Assembly (NCBI GenBank): GCA_017474045.1
Contig: JAFUHX010000020.1
Coordinates: forward strand, 124,001 to 188,000
DNA length: 64,000 nt
From: Clostridia bacterium
Lineage (GTDB): Bacteria; Bacillota; Clostridia; Oscillospirales; Acutalibacteraceae
Reading direction: 5' to 3'
Shown here piece after piece: positions 1-10,669 of the stretch. How positions within the stretch are numbered: the first letter of the stretch is position 1; each line of letters opens with the position of its first letter. The notes beneath the pieces were generated by a model. The model searched no databases. It was not told the origin of the DNA and saw only the letters and a list, made by a program, of their open reading frames with translations. The position numbers were made by a program, and so were the translations under genes.

Positions 1-1814
1 GCAAAGGTAATTGCTGAAACCGTTGACAGCTCGGTTAAGGCTGAATGTTTGGTTAAAGTAAGCATCAGAACGGAAAAAGTTGAATTTACAGAAAGCTCTG
101 TTACTCTTGAAAAAGGTCAGAGCAAAACCGCTGTTGTTACTGTTTACCCGGAAGATGCAACATATAAAGAAGTAAGCTTTTGTTCCTCAGATGAAGCCGT
201 TGCAACTGTTTCAGCCAAAGGGGAAATAACAGCTCTTTCCGTTGGAACAGCAACAATTACCGCTGAAACTGTTGAAGGCGGAAACAAAGCTGAGCTTAAG
301 GTTAATGTTATTCAAAAGCCAACAGCTCTTGAAGCTGAAAAAACAGAAATTCGCCTTGATGAAGGTCAGAGCGAAACAGCAGCTGTTGTTTTTGCTCCTT
401 CAGACACAACAGAAAAGGCTCTTGAATGGTTCAGCTCAGACGAAAAAATTGCCACAGTTTCTCAAAGCGGTGAAATTACTGCTGTTTCAAAAGGCGTTGC
501 GGTTATTACTGCAACAAGCAAAGAAAACAGCGACGTTAAAACTGAAATTACGGTTAATGTTATCAGAAGAGTCAAGGCTTTTGACATAAAAGAAGACGAG
601 ACTGTTCTTTACATAGGAAAAACAGCAAATCTTTCAACTGTAATCGATCCCGCTGAGGTTTCAGACAGCTCAATAAAATGGTCTGTCAGCGACGAAGAGG
701 TTTGCAGCGTTTCACAAAGCGGCGAAATAACAGCTCTTTCTGTTGGAACAGCAATTGTTTTTGGTGAAACAAACGACGGCAGCTTCATGGATTTCTGCCT
801 TGTAACCGTTAAGCGTGAAATTGATTCTGTTTCTTTTGACAAAGAAGCTCTTTCAATGAGAAAGCGCGATAAGGCAACAATTCTGGCAACTGTTCTGCCG
901 TCAGAAGCCGATAGTGAAGACCTTTTGTGGATTAGTGACAACGAAGATGTTGCAACCGTTAAAAACGGAGTTGTTACATCTAAGGAAACACCGGGCAAAG
1001 CAACCATTAAGGCTGTTTCAAAACAAATAATGAAGTTTTTGCCCAATGTGAAGTAACTGTTATTCAGAGTATTGATAACTTCGCTCTCAGCGATGAAAGC
1101 CTCAGACTGAGAAAAGGAAGCGAATATACTCTTGGAACAATTATTCTTCCTTCAAACGCAACAAATAAAACTGTTGAATGGTCAACAAGTGACGAAAGCG
1201 TTGCAACAGTTACCTCTGACGGAACTGTTACCGCGGTTTCAGCCGGAACAGCAACCATCGTTGCCAAAACCGTTGACGGCGGTCTGACTGCAGTTTGCGC
1301 GGTCAAGGTTCTTAAGGAAATTGAAAGTCTTTCAGCTTCAAGCGAAAAAGAAATTCTTTGGAACGGTGAAGAGGTAGTAATCAACCTCTCTGCTGAGCCG
1401 TCTGATCATGATGAAGATTTTGTTTATGAAAGCAGCGATTCAGAGGTTCTCAAGGTTGATTCTGACGGAAGGGTTACTGCAATTAAGTCAGGTGAAGCCA
1501 AGATAACAATCAAGTCTTCCGTCAGCGGAAAAACTTCTGAAATAAGCTTCACTGTCAGACAAAAGGTTGAAAGCGTTGAGTTTTCTCAGGAAGAGTATCA
1601 GTTCTATGTTTCAAATAATGTTGCTCTTTCCTACAGAGTAAATCCCTCTGACGCCTATAATAAGGCGATTGTTTGGAACAGCTCTGATGAAAGTGTTGTT
1701 AAGGTTGATGAAAACGGAATGCTCACCTGCTTAAAGGCAGGAAAAGCCACAATCACCGTTACCACAGTTGACGGTGGCCACACGGCAACCTGCGTTGTAA
1801 CAGTTATTGATTGA
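1..1814 (+). pseudogene. Multi-domain Big_2 (bacterial Ig-like) surface protein, 5'-partial and frameshifted
   Basis: The reading frame is open from base 1, so the N-terminus lies outside the window. It encodes the tail of one Ig-like repeat followed by seven full bacterial Ig-like (Big_2) repeats of about 83 residues. Each repeat shows the family pattern of a valine-rich first strand, a W/F-x-SSDE-x-VATV core, G-x-(I/V)-TA and G-x-ATITA. A single A appears to be missing in the A-run near base 1021: the first frame stops at 1056, while the homologous repeat continues in the next frame to the TGA at 1812-1814. Such repeats usually form stalks of secreted or surface-attached proteins. No anchor motif follows the last repeat. 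It could be a true pseudogene or an intact gene with an assembly error in a short homopolymer. Family confidence is high; the status of the frameshift is open. Confidence 0.85.
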
Positions 1815-1875
1815 TAAAAGAAAAAACGGGCTGTAAAAAGTGCAGACCGCATTAAACAAAACGGATAAAACAGAT

Positions 1876-1922
1876 AAAGGGTTTCTTTGGTAGCTTGAAC
1901 TGCAAAAGAAACCCTTTAAAAC
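1876..1922 (+). terminator. Intrinsic terminator of the Big_2 gene
   Basis: The arms AAAGGGTTTCTTT and AAAGAAACCCTTT form a strong hairpin (1876-1917). It follows a GGGCTGTAAAAAGTGCAGACCGC segment at about 1828-1850. The same two-part intergenic unit recurs near 4.9, 32.85, 37.95 and 46.27 kb. Confidence 0.7.
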
Positions 1923-1934
1923 TTATAAAAATCA

Positions 1935-1976
1935 CTAAAAAAACAAAAAGAGGCATTCCTGCTTGAAATGCCTCTT
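1935..1976 (-). terminator. Intrinsic terminator of the small HTH gene
   Basis: Read on the minus strand, AAGAGGCAT pairs with ATGCCTCTT (1949-1976), followed by a long T-run. It lies 12 bases beyond the stop codon of the HTH gene. Confidence 0.8.
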
Positions 1977-1987
1977 AATTCAGAAGA

Positions 1988-2233
1988 TTATTCTCTTCCT
2001 AAAAGCCAACTAACAGAAACGCCGAGAACATCTGCAATAGCAACTATTTCATAGTCACAAACACTTCTGATCTGACCTTCGAGCTTTGAAAGACCGGAAG
2101 CAGTTAACTCAACGCCCTTGATCTGAAGTTGGGTCAGAAGGTCAATTTGTTTCATTCCGAGTTCTTTTCTTTTAGCTTCAATTTTTGCTCCGACGATATT
2201 GCGGTCGCCAAGCGGTTGTTTTCTAATTCTCAT
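1988..2233 (-). CDS. Small XRE/Cro-type helix-turn-helix regulator (81 aa)
   Basis: This 81-residue protein is almost entirely one HTH_3 (lambda Cro/C1-like) domain. It has an initial helix (IEAKRKELGMKQIDLLTQL), a recognition-helix region around TASGLSKLEGQ and a closing IADVLGVSVSWLLG motif. The frame is open further upstream, but ATG at 2233 is chosen because AGAGGTG lies seven bases before it, and the alternative N-terminal extension is basic and unlike the family. No effector domain is present, so it probably acts as a simple DNA-binding repressor. It stands alone on its strand between the Big_2 gene and pncB. Its own promoter region carries two TTGTCAACA boxes that could be autoregulatory operators (inference). 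Confidence 0.85.
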   Translation of the reverse strand: MRIRKQPLGDRNIVGAKIEAKRKELGMKQIDLLTQLQIKGVELTASGLSKLEGQIRSVCDYEIVAIADVLGVSVSWLLGRE

Positions 2234-2303
2234 CTTTAAACACCTCTTAATTCGCGTAATAATTATTTTGCAATTTTGCGAAAAGTTGTCAACAACACGA
2301 ATG

Positions 2304-2333
2304 ATTTTAACACATTTGTTCACAACTTGTCAA
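2304..2333 (-). promoter_or_regulatory. Sigma-A-type promoter for the small HTH gene
   Basis: On the minus strand, TTGACA (2333-2328) and TAAAAT (2309-2304) are separated by 18 bases. A second TTGTCAACAA box lies at 2287-2296, so repeated TTGTCAAC half-palindromes flank the start region. Confidence 0.55.
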
Positions 2334-2548
2334 CATTATAAATGTGAAATTAATCAGATAAATTGGTTACATAATTGTATTTATTGGCTTTTTTTGCGTT
2401 TTTTATATCATTTTTAAAACTTGATAGGTTTAATTTATGTAAATAAATTTTTAATAACATCTTTTCTTCTTTGAAAAAAGGTAGTATAATGAAAAAAATC
2501 TTTTAAAAGCTGACCGAAAGGAAGGCATGTTTTTCAGAGGTGAATGAT

Positions 2549-4012
2549 ATGGGTAACACTCTTGAATCCAGAAATTTAACAATGCTTATGGACTTTTATG
2601 AGCTATCAATGGCAAACGGCTATTTCTGCGAAAACATGAAAGATAAAATCGCATGGTTTGATATGTTTTTCAGAAGAGTTCCCGATGAAGGCGGTTTTGC
2701 TATTATGGCGGGAATACGCCAGCTTGTTGATTATCTTGAAAACTTAAAATTCAGCGACGAAGACATCGAAATGCTCAGAAAGCGTAATTTTGACGAAGGC
2801 TTTCTTGATTACCTTAAAAATTTTGAATTCGTTTGCGATGTCTGGGCAATTCCCGAGGGAACACCGATTTTCCCCGGTGAACCTATTGTAACCGTAAGAG
2901 GTCCGATTATTCAGGCTCAGCTTATTGAAACAATGGTGCTGCTTACGGTTAACCACCAAAGTCTGATTGCCACTAAGGCAAACAGAATAAAGCGAGCCGC
3001 CGACGGAAGAACTGTTATGGAGTTCGGTTCCAGAAGAGCTCAGGGCTATGACGGCGCGGTTTACGGTGCAAGAGCAGCCTATATCGGAGGCTGCGACGCA
3101 ACAGCTTGCGCAATTTCAGAAAGAGACTATTATGTTCCTGCTGTGGGAACGATGGCTCACAGCTGGATTCAGCTTTTTGAAGATGAGCTTGAAGCATTTT
3201 GCGCCTATGCTAAAAGATACCCCGACAACTGCACCTTGCTTATTGATACCTATAATGTTTTGAAGTCCGGAATTCCGAACGCTATTGAGGCTTTCAGGCG
3301 CGAGGTGCTTCCCAGAGGCTTCAGACCAAAGGGAGTAAGAATAGACAGCGGTGACATCACCTATCTTTCAAAAAAGGCAAGGAAAATGCTTGACGAAGCC
3401 GGTTTTCCCGATTGTCAGATTGTGGCAAGCAACTCTCTTGATGAATACCTCATAAGAGATATGCTGATTCAGGGCGCTAAAATCGACTCTTTCGGTGTTG
3501 GTGAAAGACTGATAACAGCCGCCTCTAATCCTGTTTTTGGCGGAGTTTATAAAATTGTTGCCGTTGAAGAGGAAGACGGAACCTTAAGTCCGAGAATCAA
3601 GCTTTCGGAAAACGTTGCCAAAATAACAACTCCCTGCGCCAAAAAGGTGTGGCGACTTTTTGATAACGAAACCGGCAAGGCTCTGGGTGATGTTATTACT
3701 CTTTTTGATGAAGAAATTGATTGGTCAAAGCCCTATGAGCTTTTTGATCCTATATATACATGGAAAAGAAAATTGGTTTCAGATTATACTGCCAAGCCTC
3801 TTCTTGAAAAAATGTATGAAAATGGAAAAAGAGTTTATCAATGCAGAGAAATTTCAGAAATCAGAGAATATTGCATGAAGCAGGTTGACGAAACCTTGTG
3901 GGAAGAGCTTAAGCGTTTTGAAAATCCCCATAAATATTATGTTGACCTTTCTGAAAATCTCTGGAAAGAAAAGCAAAGGCTTCTCAATCTCCACGGAAGC
4001 GGTAAAAACTGA
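2549..4012 (+). CDS. pncB: Nicotinate phosphoribosyltransferase (NAD salvage)
   Basis: Cytosolic enzyme that joins nicotinate to PRPP to make nicotinate mononucleotide in the Preiss-Handler route. The 487-residue length is normal for the bacterial family. Visible signatures are the N-terminal LMDFYELSMANGYF, the central EFGSRRAQG with the following YIGGCDATA, and the phosphate-binding region RIDSGDITYLS. ATG at 2549 is preferred to the GTG at 2540 because AGAGG sits eight bases before it and overlaps the GTG. TATAAT at 2485-2490 is a plausible -10 box, but the -35 is weak. The pseudouridine synthase gene starts two bases after the stop, so the two are co-transcribed. Confidence 0.95.
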   Translation: MGNTLESRNLTMLMDFYELSMANGYFCENMKDKIAWFDMFFRRVPDEGGFAIMAGIRQLVDYLENLKFSDEDIEMLRKRNFDEGFLDYLKNFEFVCDVWAIPEGTPIFPGEPIVTVRGPIIQAQLIETMVLLTVNHQSLIATKANRIKRAADGRTVMEFGSRRAQGYDGAVYGARAAYIGGCDATACAISERDYYVPAVGTMAHSWIQLFEDELEAFCAYAKRYPDNCTLLIDTYNVLKSGIPNAIEAFRREVLPRGFRPKGVRIDSGDITYLSKKARKMLDEAGFPDCQIVASNSLDEYLIRDMLIQGAKIDSFGVGERLITAASNPVFGGVYKIVAVEEEDGTLSPRIKLSENVAKITTPCAKKVWRLFDNETGKALGDVITLFDEEIDWSKPYELFDPIYTWKRKLVSDYTAKPLLEKMYENGKRVYQCREISEIREYCMKQVDETLWEELKRFENPHKYYVDLSENLWKEKQRLLNLHGSGKN

Positions 4013-4014
4013 AA

Positions 4015-4872
4015 ATGAGAGTTCTGGAATTTGTAATAGACGATGAATATTCCAACAGAAAGCTCTATAGCTTTCTGAGAAGAAATGTTCAGCTTTCCTT
4101 GCGTCTTGTCAGAAGGCTGAAAACTTTGCCGGAAGGAATTCTTTGCAATGGTGTTCCCATAAGAACGGTGGATATAGTCAAAAAGGGCGATGTTATAACG
4201 CTCAATCTTCCTGAAGATAACGTAAATATTACCCCTTGCGAGCTGATGCCCGACGTTGTTTATGAAGACAGCGATCTTCTGATTGTCAATAAGCCGCCGA
4301 TGCTGCCTATTCATGAGTCACACAATCATCAGGGCGACACTCTTCAAAACAGCGTTTCGGCTTACTTAATGAAAAAGGGAATAAACTGCGCCTTCAGAGC
4401 AATAGGAAGGCTTGATAAGGGAACCAGCGGTCTGGTGGTGTGCGCTTTAAACAGCCACACGGCTTCAAGACTTTCCGGAAACATTGAAAAAGAATATCTT
4501 GCTGTTGCAACAGGTATCTATGAGGGCGAAGGAACAATTGACGCTCCGATTTATCGTCCGGACCCCATGAAAACCTACAGAACTGTTGACGAAAGAGGCG
4601 ACAGGGCGGTAACTCATTGGAAGGCTGTGGAGAGAATTGGAAACTGCACTCTTTTAAAAATCCGGCTTGAAACAGGAAGAACCCATCAGATAAGGGTGCA
4701 TTTTGCTCATTTGGGAACGGCTCTTTTCGGCGACACTATGTATGGCTGCGTGAGTGAAAAACTCTGCCATCAGGCTCTTCATTGCCACAAGGTCAGCCTT
4801 GTTCATCCCGTTACCCAAAAGGAAATTGTTTGCGTTACTGAGCCGCCGTGGAACAAAGAAATTTTTGAATGA
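4015..4872 (+). CDS. RluA-family RNA pseudouridine synthase with S4-like N-terminus
   Basis: Converts uridine to pseudouridine in rRNA or tRNA. The first 65 residues form an S4-like RNA-binding domain (SLRLVRRLK, CNGVPIRTVDIVKKGDVI). The catalytic domain follows with YEDSDLLIVNKPP, the active-site segment GRLDKGTSG carrying the catalytic Asp, and TGRTHQIRVHFAHLG near the C-terminus. At 285 residues it matches RluC/RluD-type enzymes, but the exact target base cannot be read from sequence. It follows pncB by two bases. A second, shorter family member without an S4 domain is present at 39.9 kb. Confidence 0.92.
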   Translation: MRVLEFVIDDEYSNRKLYSFLRRNVQLSLRLVRRLKTLPEGILCNGVPIRTVDIVKKGDVITLNLPEDNVNITPCELMPDVVYEDSDLLIVNKPPMLPIHESHNHQGDTLQNSVSAYLMKKGINCAFRAIGRLDKGTSGLVVCALNSHTASRLSGNIEKEYLAVATGIYEGEGTIDAPIYRPDPMKTYRTVDERGDRAVTHWKAVERIGNCTLLKIRLETGRTHQIRVHFAHLGTALFGDTMYGCVSEKLCHQALHCHKVSLVHPVTQKEIVCVTEPPWNKEIFE

Positions 4873-4901
4873 TGGCGAAAAATAAATTCTAATATTTTTT
4901 T

Positions 4902-4978
4902 AAGGGCTTCTTTCGGCTTTTGAGCTGCCAAAGAAACCCTTTTTTATGCGGTCTGCATTTTTTGCAGTCCGTTTTTTC
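4902..4978 (+). terminator. Tandem terminator hairpins after the pncB operon
   Basis: AAGGGCTTCTTT pairs with AAAGAAACCCTT (4902-4941), followed by T6. A second small hairpin, CGGTCTGCA/TGCAGTCCG, is followed by T6. This is the clearest copy of the dispersed two-hairpin intergenic unit seen five times in the window. Confidence 0.8.
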
Positions 4979-5030
4979 TTTTGCTGTATATAAATAACAG
5001 AATAAAAATCGAAAATTTTAAAAAAAGGTA

Positions 5031-5059
5031 TTGACTTTTTTTGGCAATCGATGTATATT
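5031..5059 (+). promoter_or_regulatory. Sigma-A promoter of the hrcA heat-shock operon
   Basis: TTGACT (5031-5036) and TATATT (5054-5059) are separated by exactly 17 bases. The CIRCE operator begins 12 bases after the -10 box, where a bound repressor would cover the transcription start. Confidence 0.85.
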
Positions 5060-5070
5060 TATGACAAGGA

Positions 5071-5097
5071 TTAGCACTCGAACGAATAGAGTGCTAA
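5071..5097 (+). promoter_or_regulatory. CIRCE operator (HrcA binding site)
   Basis: TTAGCACTC (5071-5079), a nine-base spacer and GAGTGCTAA (5089-5097) form a perfect match to the CIRCE inverted repeat. It is the only copy seen in the window and lies directly between the promoter and hrcA, giving classic HrcA autoregulation of the chaperone operon. Confidence 0.97.
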
Positions 5098-5137
5098 ACA
5101 TTAGCAAACAATATTAATAAAGAAAAGAGGCGAAGAA

Positions 5138-6163
5138 ATGGAGCTTGGAAAACGAAAAGAGCTTATTCTCGCTGCAATCGTTGAGCAATATATTAAAACC
5201 GGTGAGCCTATCGGCTCAAAAATGCTGATGGCAACCTTGCCGATTTCTGTTTCTTCGGCAACTATAAGAAACGAAATGAGCGAGCTTGCTGAAATGGGTC
5301 TTCTTGATCAGCCCCATACTTCATCGGGAAGAATTCCTTCTCAGGCTGGCTACAGATATTATATTGATCACCTGATGAATCGCTATGAGCTTTCTGAAGA
5401 TGAAAAAGCCGCAGTTAAGTTTGAGCTTGAAAAAGCTTCGGGCGATCCTGACCGTCTTTTAGAAAAAGCAGGTGAGGTTCTGGCAAGGCTGACAAATTGC
5501 GCCGCTTTGGCAACCAGCCCAACAGATGAATGCGCAACGGTTAAGCGAATTGAAATTGTTCCCGTGGGAACACGGCTTGCGATGATTGTTCTTATGACTT
5601 CAACGGGAATAATCAAAAACGGAATCTGTCGGACCGATGTTGAAATAACAAACGAAATGCTCTCAGATTTCACAAGAATAACAAACGATTGCTTTATCGG
5701 AAAGCCCGTTTGTGATATCGGAACGGTAATGATTCAGACGCTTGTGGCTTCTCTCGGCTGCAATGCTCTTGCAATGAGTCCGATGTTCGTTGTTCTTGCC
5801 GATCTGGCAACAGCGGCAGTCAGCGCAGAGATTCATCTTGAGGGTGAACAAAACCTTCTTCACCACAGAGAGCTTGGCGACAGTATTTTTGAAACGCTTG
5901 CTTTCCTCGATGAAGAAGAAAAGCTTGAAAGAGCCGTTTCCGGAGCAAAAAATGCACTAAGCATAACTATCGGAAAAGAGAATATGTTCCGTCAGCTTGA
6001 AAACACAAGTATGATTGTTGCAAGATATAACATTCAGGGACGAGACGGCGGAGCAATAGGAATAATCGGCCCCACAAGACTTGATTACGCAAGGCTGATT
6101 CCCAGCGTTGAATATTTAACATCTTTAGTTGGGAAACTTTTAACAGATACATTTGAGGAATAA
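5138..6163 (+). CDS. hrcA: Heat-inducible transcription repressor HrcA
   Basis: Repressor of class I heat-shock genes; it binds CIRCE and needs GroEL for activity in characterised relatives. The 341-residue protein has an N-terminal winged helix (LILAAIVEQYIKTGEPIGSK, then SSATIRNEMSELAEMGLLDQPHTSSGR), the most conserved family segment. A GAF-like central region and a C-terminal segment with GAIGIIGPTRLDYARLIP follow. ATG at 5138 has AAGAGGCG at suitable spacing. It is the first gene of hrcA-grpE-dnaK-dnaJ, with grpE starting 11 bases after its stop. Confidence 0.97.
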   Translation: MELGKRKELILAAIVEQYIKTGEPIGSKMLMATLPISVSSATIRNEMSELAEMGLLDQPHTSSGRIPSQAGYRYYIDHLMNRYELSEDEKAAVKFELEKASGDPDRLLEKAGEVLARLTNCAALATSPTDECATVKRIEIVPVGTRLAMIVLMTSTGIIKNGICRTDVEITNEMLSDFTRITNDCFIGKPVCDIGTVMIQTLVASLGCNALAMSPMFVVLADLATAAVSAEIHLEGEQNLLHHRELGDSIFETLAFLDEEEKLERAVSGAKNALSITIGKENMFRQLENTSMIVARYNIQGRDGGAIGIIGPTRLDYARLIPSVEYLTSLVGKLLTDTFEE

Positions 6164-6174
6164 GGTGAAAAATT

Positions 6175-6702
6175 ATGGCGAAAAAGAAAAATGAAACCAC
6201 AGCAGCTCAGGAAAATCAAACAGAAGAAACTATTGAAGAAGCAGTAAAAGACGAAGAAAGCTCAAAGGTTGAGGAGCTTGAAAAAGAGCTTGCCGCAGCC
6301 AAAGAGGCTCACATGAGAACTCTTGCTGAATACGACAACTATCGCAAACGCTCAACAAGAGAAAAAGAGGCTTTATATGGTGATGCAAAGGCTTCAAGCC
6401 TTGCCGAGCTTCTTCCTGTTTTTGATAATTTTGAAAGAGCTCTTGCAACAACCGACAGCGACTTTGAATCTTTCAAAAAAGGAATGGAAATGATATATTC
6501 CAATCTTCAGGAACTTTTCAAAAAATTAGGCGTTGAGCCCTTTGGCGAAAAAGGTGAACAGTTTGATCCGAATATTCACAACGGCGTAATGCATATTGAA
6601 GACGACGAATTGGAAGAAAACGTAATTGCTGAGGTTTTCAGCAAGGGATACAAGCTGGGCGAAAGAATACTTCGTCCTGCAATAGTAAAGGTAGCTAACT
6701 GA
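6175..6702 (+). CDS. grpE: Nucleotide exchange factor GrpE
   Basis: Releases ADP from DnaK in the chaperone cycle. The 175-residue protein has an acidic, low-complexity N-terminus, then a long coiled-coil dimer helix (residues about 25-70, including LAEYDNYRKRSTREKE). The compact beta domain has the family signature NPNIHNGVMH-like (DPNIHNGVMHIED) and a closing GYKLGERILRPAIVKVAN. It lies between hrcA and dnaK in the CIRCE-controlled operon. Confidence 0.97.
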   Translation: MAKKKNETTAAQENQTEETIEEAVKDEESSKVEELEKELAAAKEAHMRTLAEYDNYRKRSTREKEALYGDAKASSLAELLPVFDNFERALATTDSDFESFKKGMEMIYSNLQELFKKLGVEPFGEKGEQFDPNIHNGVMHIEDDELEENVIAEVFSKGYKLGERILRPAIVKVAN

Positions 6703-6716
6703 TATCAATCAGATAA

Positions 6717-8651
<1,935 letters not shown>

Positions 8652-8711
8652 AAGGCTCGGATGAAATAAAGCCGATTGAAAAGGCTTTGTTGAGTATTAC
8701 GCTCGAAGAAA

Positions 8712-8742
8712 GGGCTGTAAAAACTTGGTTTTTTACAGCCCC
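8712..8742 (+). terminator. Terminator-like hairpin between dnaK and dnaJ
   Basis: GGGGCTGTAAAAA-type arms (GGGCTGTAAAAA and TTTTTTACAGCCC) make a strong hairpin, but the following bases are CTTAAAG rather than a T-run. It may lower, rather than stop, transcription into dnaJ or stabilise the dnaK transcript end. It belongs to a second dispersed terminator family in the window. Confidence 0.55.
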
Positions 8743-8767
8743 TTAAAGCGATTTTATACATATAAAG

Positions 8768-8805
8768 AAAGGTGACTCGTTCCGCTTTCGGAATGAGCTT
8801 ATATG
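8768..8805 (+). promoter_or_regulatory. dnaJ ribosome binding site split from its start codon by a hairpin
   Basis: AAAGGTG (8768-8774) is the only Shine-Dalgarno sequence before the dnaJ ATG at 8803, but lies 28 bases away. CTCGTTCCG (8776-8784) and CGGAATGAG (8789-8797) pair over all nine bases (one G-U) with a CTTT loop. Folding removes 22 bases and leaves an effective spacing of about six. Confidence 0.6.
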
Positions 8806-9987
8806 GCTATGGCAGAAAATAAACGCGATTATTATGAAGTTTTAGGCGTGAGCAAAACCGCTTCTGCAGATGAAATTAAAAAAGCATACAGAAGATGCGC
8901 AAAGCAATATCATCCCGACTTAAATCCCGGTGATGCTCAGGCAGAAGCAAAATTCAAAGAGGCCAACGAAGCTTATGAAGTCCTTTCCGATGAGCAGAAA
9001 AAAGCAAGATATGACCAATACGGCCACGCAGGTGTTGACCCTAACTTCGGTGCCGGTGGCGGTGGATTCGGAGGCTTTGATTTTGGCGGCGGAATTGACC
9101 TTGGCGATCTTTTCGGCGATCTTTTCGGTTTTGGCGGCTTTGGCGGAGGCTCAAGAAGACAGGCTAATCCTAATGCACCCCGTCAGGGCTCAACTATTAC
9201 AAGCAATGTAACGATTTCTTTTGAGGAGGCTGCAAAGGGCTGCAAAAAGACAGTTAAAGTAACAAAAATAGACACCTGCAAGGAATGTGGAGGTAACGGT
9301 TGTGAAAAAGGAACATCACCTGAAACCTGCTCACATTGCGGAGGAAGAGGTCAGGTTTCTCAACAGCAAAGAACTCCATTTGGTGTTATTAACACTTCAA
9401 CTCAGTGTCCTCAATGCGGTGGTAAAGGAAAAATAATAAAGAACCCCTGCAAAAAATGCAGAGGAACGGGCTTTGAAAGCAAGGCTGAAACCGTTGAAAT
9501 CAATATTCCTGCCGGAATTGACGACAGACAGTCGCTGTCTGTCAGAGGAGCCGGAAACAAGGGAATCAACGGAGGCCCTGCAGGCGATTTGAGAATAAAT
9601 GTTAATGTCAGACCTCATCCTTTCTTTGAAAGAGACGGCTATGATGTCTGGTGTGAATTTACTGTAACTTATGCGCAGGCAGCTTTGGGAGATACTGTTT
9701 ATATTCCCACTCTTGACGGTAAGGTGAAATATGACCTTCCTGCAGGAACACAGCCCGGAGAGGTATTCCGCTTCAGAGGAAGAGGTATTCAGCAGCTCAA
9801 CGGAAGAGGCAGAGGTAACCAGTTTGTTAAGATTATTGTTGATGTTCCACGCAATCTCAACTCAAGACAAAAGGATCTCTTAAAGCAGTTTGATGCAACG
9901 CTTGAAAACAAGCCTCGAAACAATGTTGATGACGGTGACACGGTCAACGACGAAAAGAAGGGCTTTTTCAGTAAGTTTAAAAACTGA
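8803..9987 (+). CDS. dnaJ: Chaperone DnaJ (Hsp40)
   Basis: Co-chaperone that stimulates DnaK ATP hydrolysis and delivers substrates. Domains in order: J domain (residues about 5-70) with the essential HPD in QYHPDLNPG; a Gly/Phe-rich linker; a zinc-binding domain with four CxxCxGxG motifs ([32 protein letters not shown]); and C-terminal substrate-binding domains. The length of 394 residues is typical. A second in-frame ATG at 8809 could also serve. It lies 151 bases after dnaK, beyond a terminator-like hairpin, so its expression relative to dnaK may be reduced. Confidence 0.97.
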   Translation: MAMAENKRDYYEVLGVSKTASADEIKKAYRRCAKQYHPDLNPGDAQAEAKFKEANEAYEVLSDEQKKARYDQYGHAGVDPNFGAGGGGFGGFDFGGGIDLGDLFGDLFGFGGFGGGSRRQANPNAPRQGSTITSNVTISFEEAAKGCKKTVKVTKIDTCKECGGNGCEKGTSPETCSHCGGRGQVSQQQRTPFGVINTSTQCPQCGGKGKIIKNPCKKCRGTGFESKAETVEINIPAGIDDRQSLSVRGAGNKGINGGPAGDLRINVNVRPHPFFERDGYDVWCEFTVTYAQAALGDTVYIPTLDGKVKYDLPAGTQPGEVFRFRGRGIQQLNGRGRGNQFVKIIVDVPRNLNSRQKDLLKQFDATLENKPRNNVDDGDTVNDEKKGFFSKFKN

Positions 9988-10022
9988 AGAATGTGAAAAA
10001 TTTAAAAATCATCTTTTAAATA

Positions 10023-10056
10023 AGAGCCGAGGATTTTCAGGTCCGCGGCTCTTTCT
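10023..10056. terminator. Hairpin between convergent dnaJ and ybaK-like genes
   Basis: AGAGCCG (10023-10029) pairs with CGGCTCT (10046-10052), followed by T-rich sequence. It sits between the two converging stop codons and could serve both strands. Confidence 0.6.
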
Positions 10057-10065
10057 GCTGTTTTT

Positions 10066-10542
10066 TCAGTTTTCTTCGGGAATTTTGCAAACATCAACCC
10101 ATTTTTCAAAACGGGAATATTTTTCAAGCTCTTCAATGTTTAATTCAATAGCACTGTTACTGCTTCCGCAAGCGGGAAAAACAGTTTCAAACCTTTTAAG
10201 GCTTTCGTCAAGAAAAACTCTGACGCCCTCATTTATTCCGAAAGGGCAAACTCCGCCAATGCTGTGGCCGATAAGTGAATACACCTGGTCTGGAGTCAGC
10301 ATTTTTGCCTTTGTGTGAAATTCTGCTTTGAATTTTCCGTTGTTTATTCTTGCGTCACCGGCAGCAATAACAAGAATTGCAGCTTCGTCCACAAGAAAAG
10401 AAAGGCTTTTGGCAATTCTTTTTCCTTCAACACCCAGGGCTTGTGCTGCAAGCTCAACTGTTGCGCTGGAAACAGAAAACTCCAAAATTCTCTCTTCCAT
10501 TCCAAAAGCTTTAAAATATTCTCTAACCTTTTCAATAGCCAT
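10066..10542 (-). CDS. YbaK/EbsC-family aminoacyl-tRNA deacylase
   Basis: Members of this family hydrolyse mischarged aminoacyl-tRNA (for example Cys- or Ala-tRNAPro) in trans. The 158-residue protein shows the family features: VEGKRIAKSLSFLVD, AILVIAAGDARINNGKF, and the glycine-rich HSIGGVCPFGI segment that lines the active site. AGGAGA lies eight bases before the ATG. It is a single gene convergent with dnaJ. The exact amino acid removed cannot be assigned. Confidence 0.88.
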   Translation of the reverse strand: MAIEKVREYFKAFGMEERILEFSVSSATVELAAQALGVEGKRIAKSLSFLVDEAAILVIAAGDARINNGKFKAEFHTKAKMLTPDQVYSLIGHSIGGVCPFGINEGVRVFLDESLKRFETVFPACGSSNSAIELNIEELEKYSRFEKWVDVCKIPEEN

Positions 10543-10669
10543 TTTTGTGTTCTCCTCTTTTTAAACATAAATTGATTTTATTATAAATGGCGAAATGTGT
10601 CAAGCATTTTTATCAGATGTTTAATATATATTATAAGTCTATAAAATTTTATTTTTTATTCATTAACAG

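Noticed and set aside
609-1046. Long minus-strand open frame inside the Big_2 gene
   Set aside because: It is the antisense of repeated Ig-like codons; it has no ribosome binding site and a low-complexity Ser/Thr/Val-rich product.
1988-2323. Longer 111-residue form of the small HTH protein
   Set aside because: The extra N-terminus extends over the predicted promoter, and the ATG at 2233 has a good AGAGGTG.
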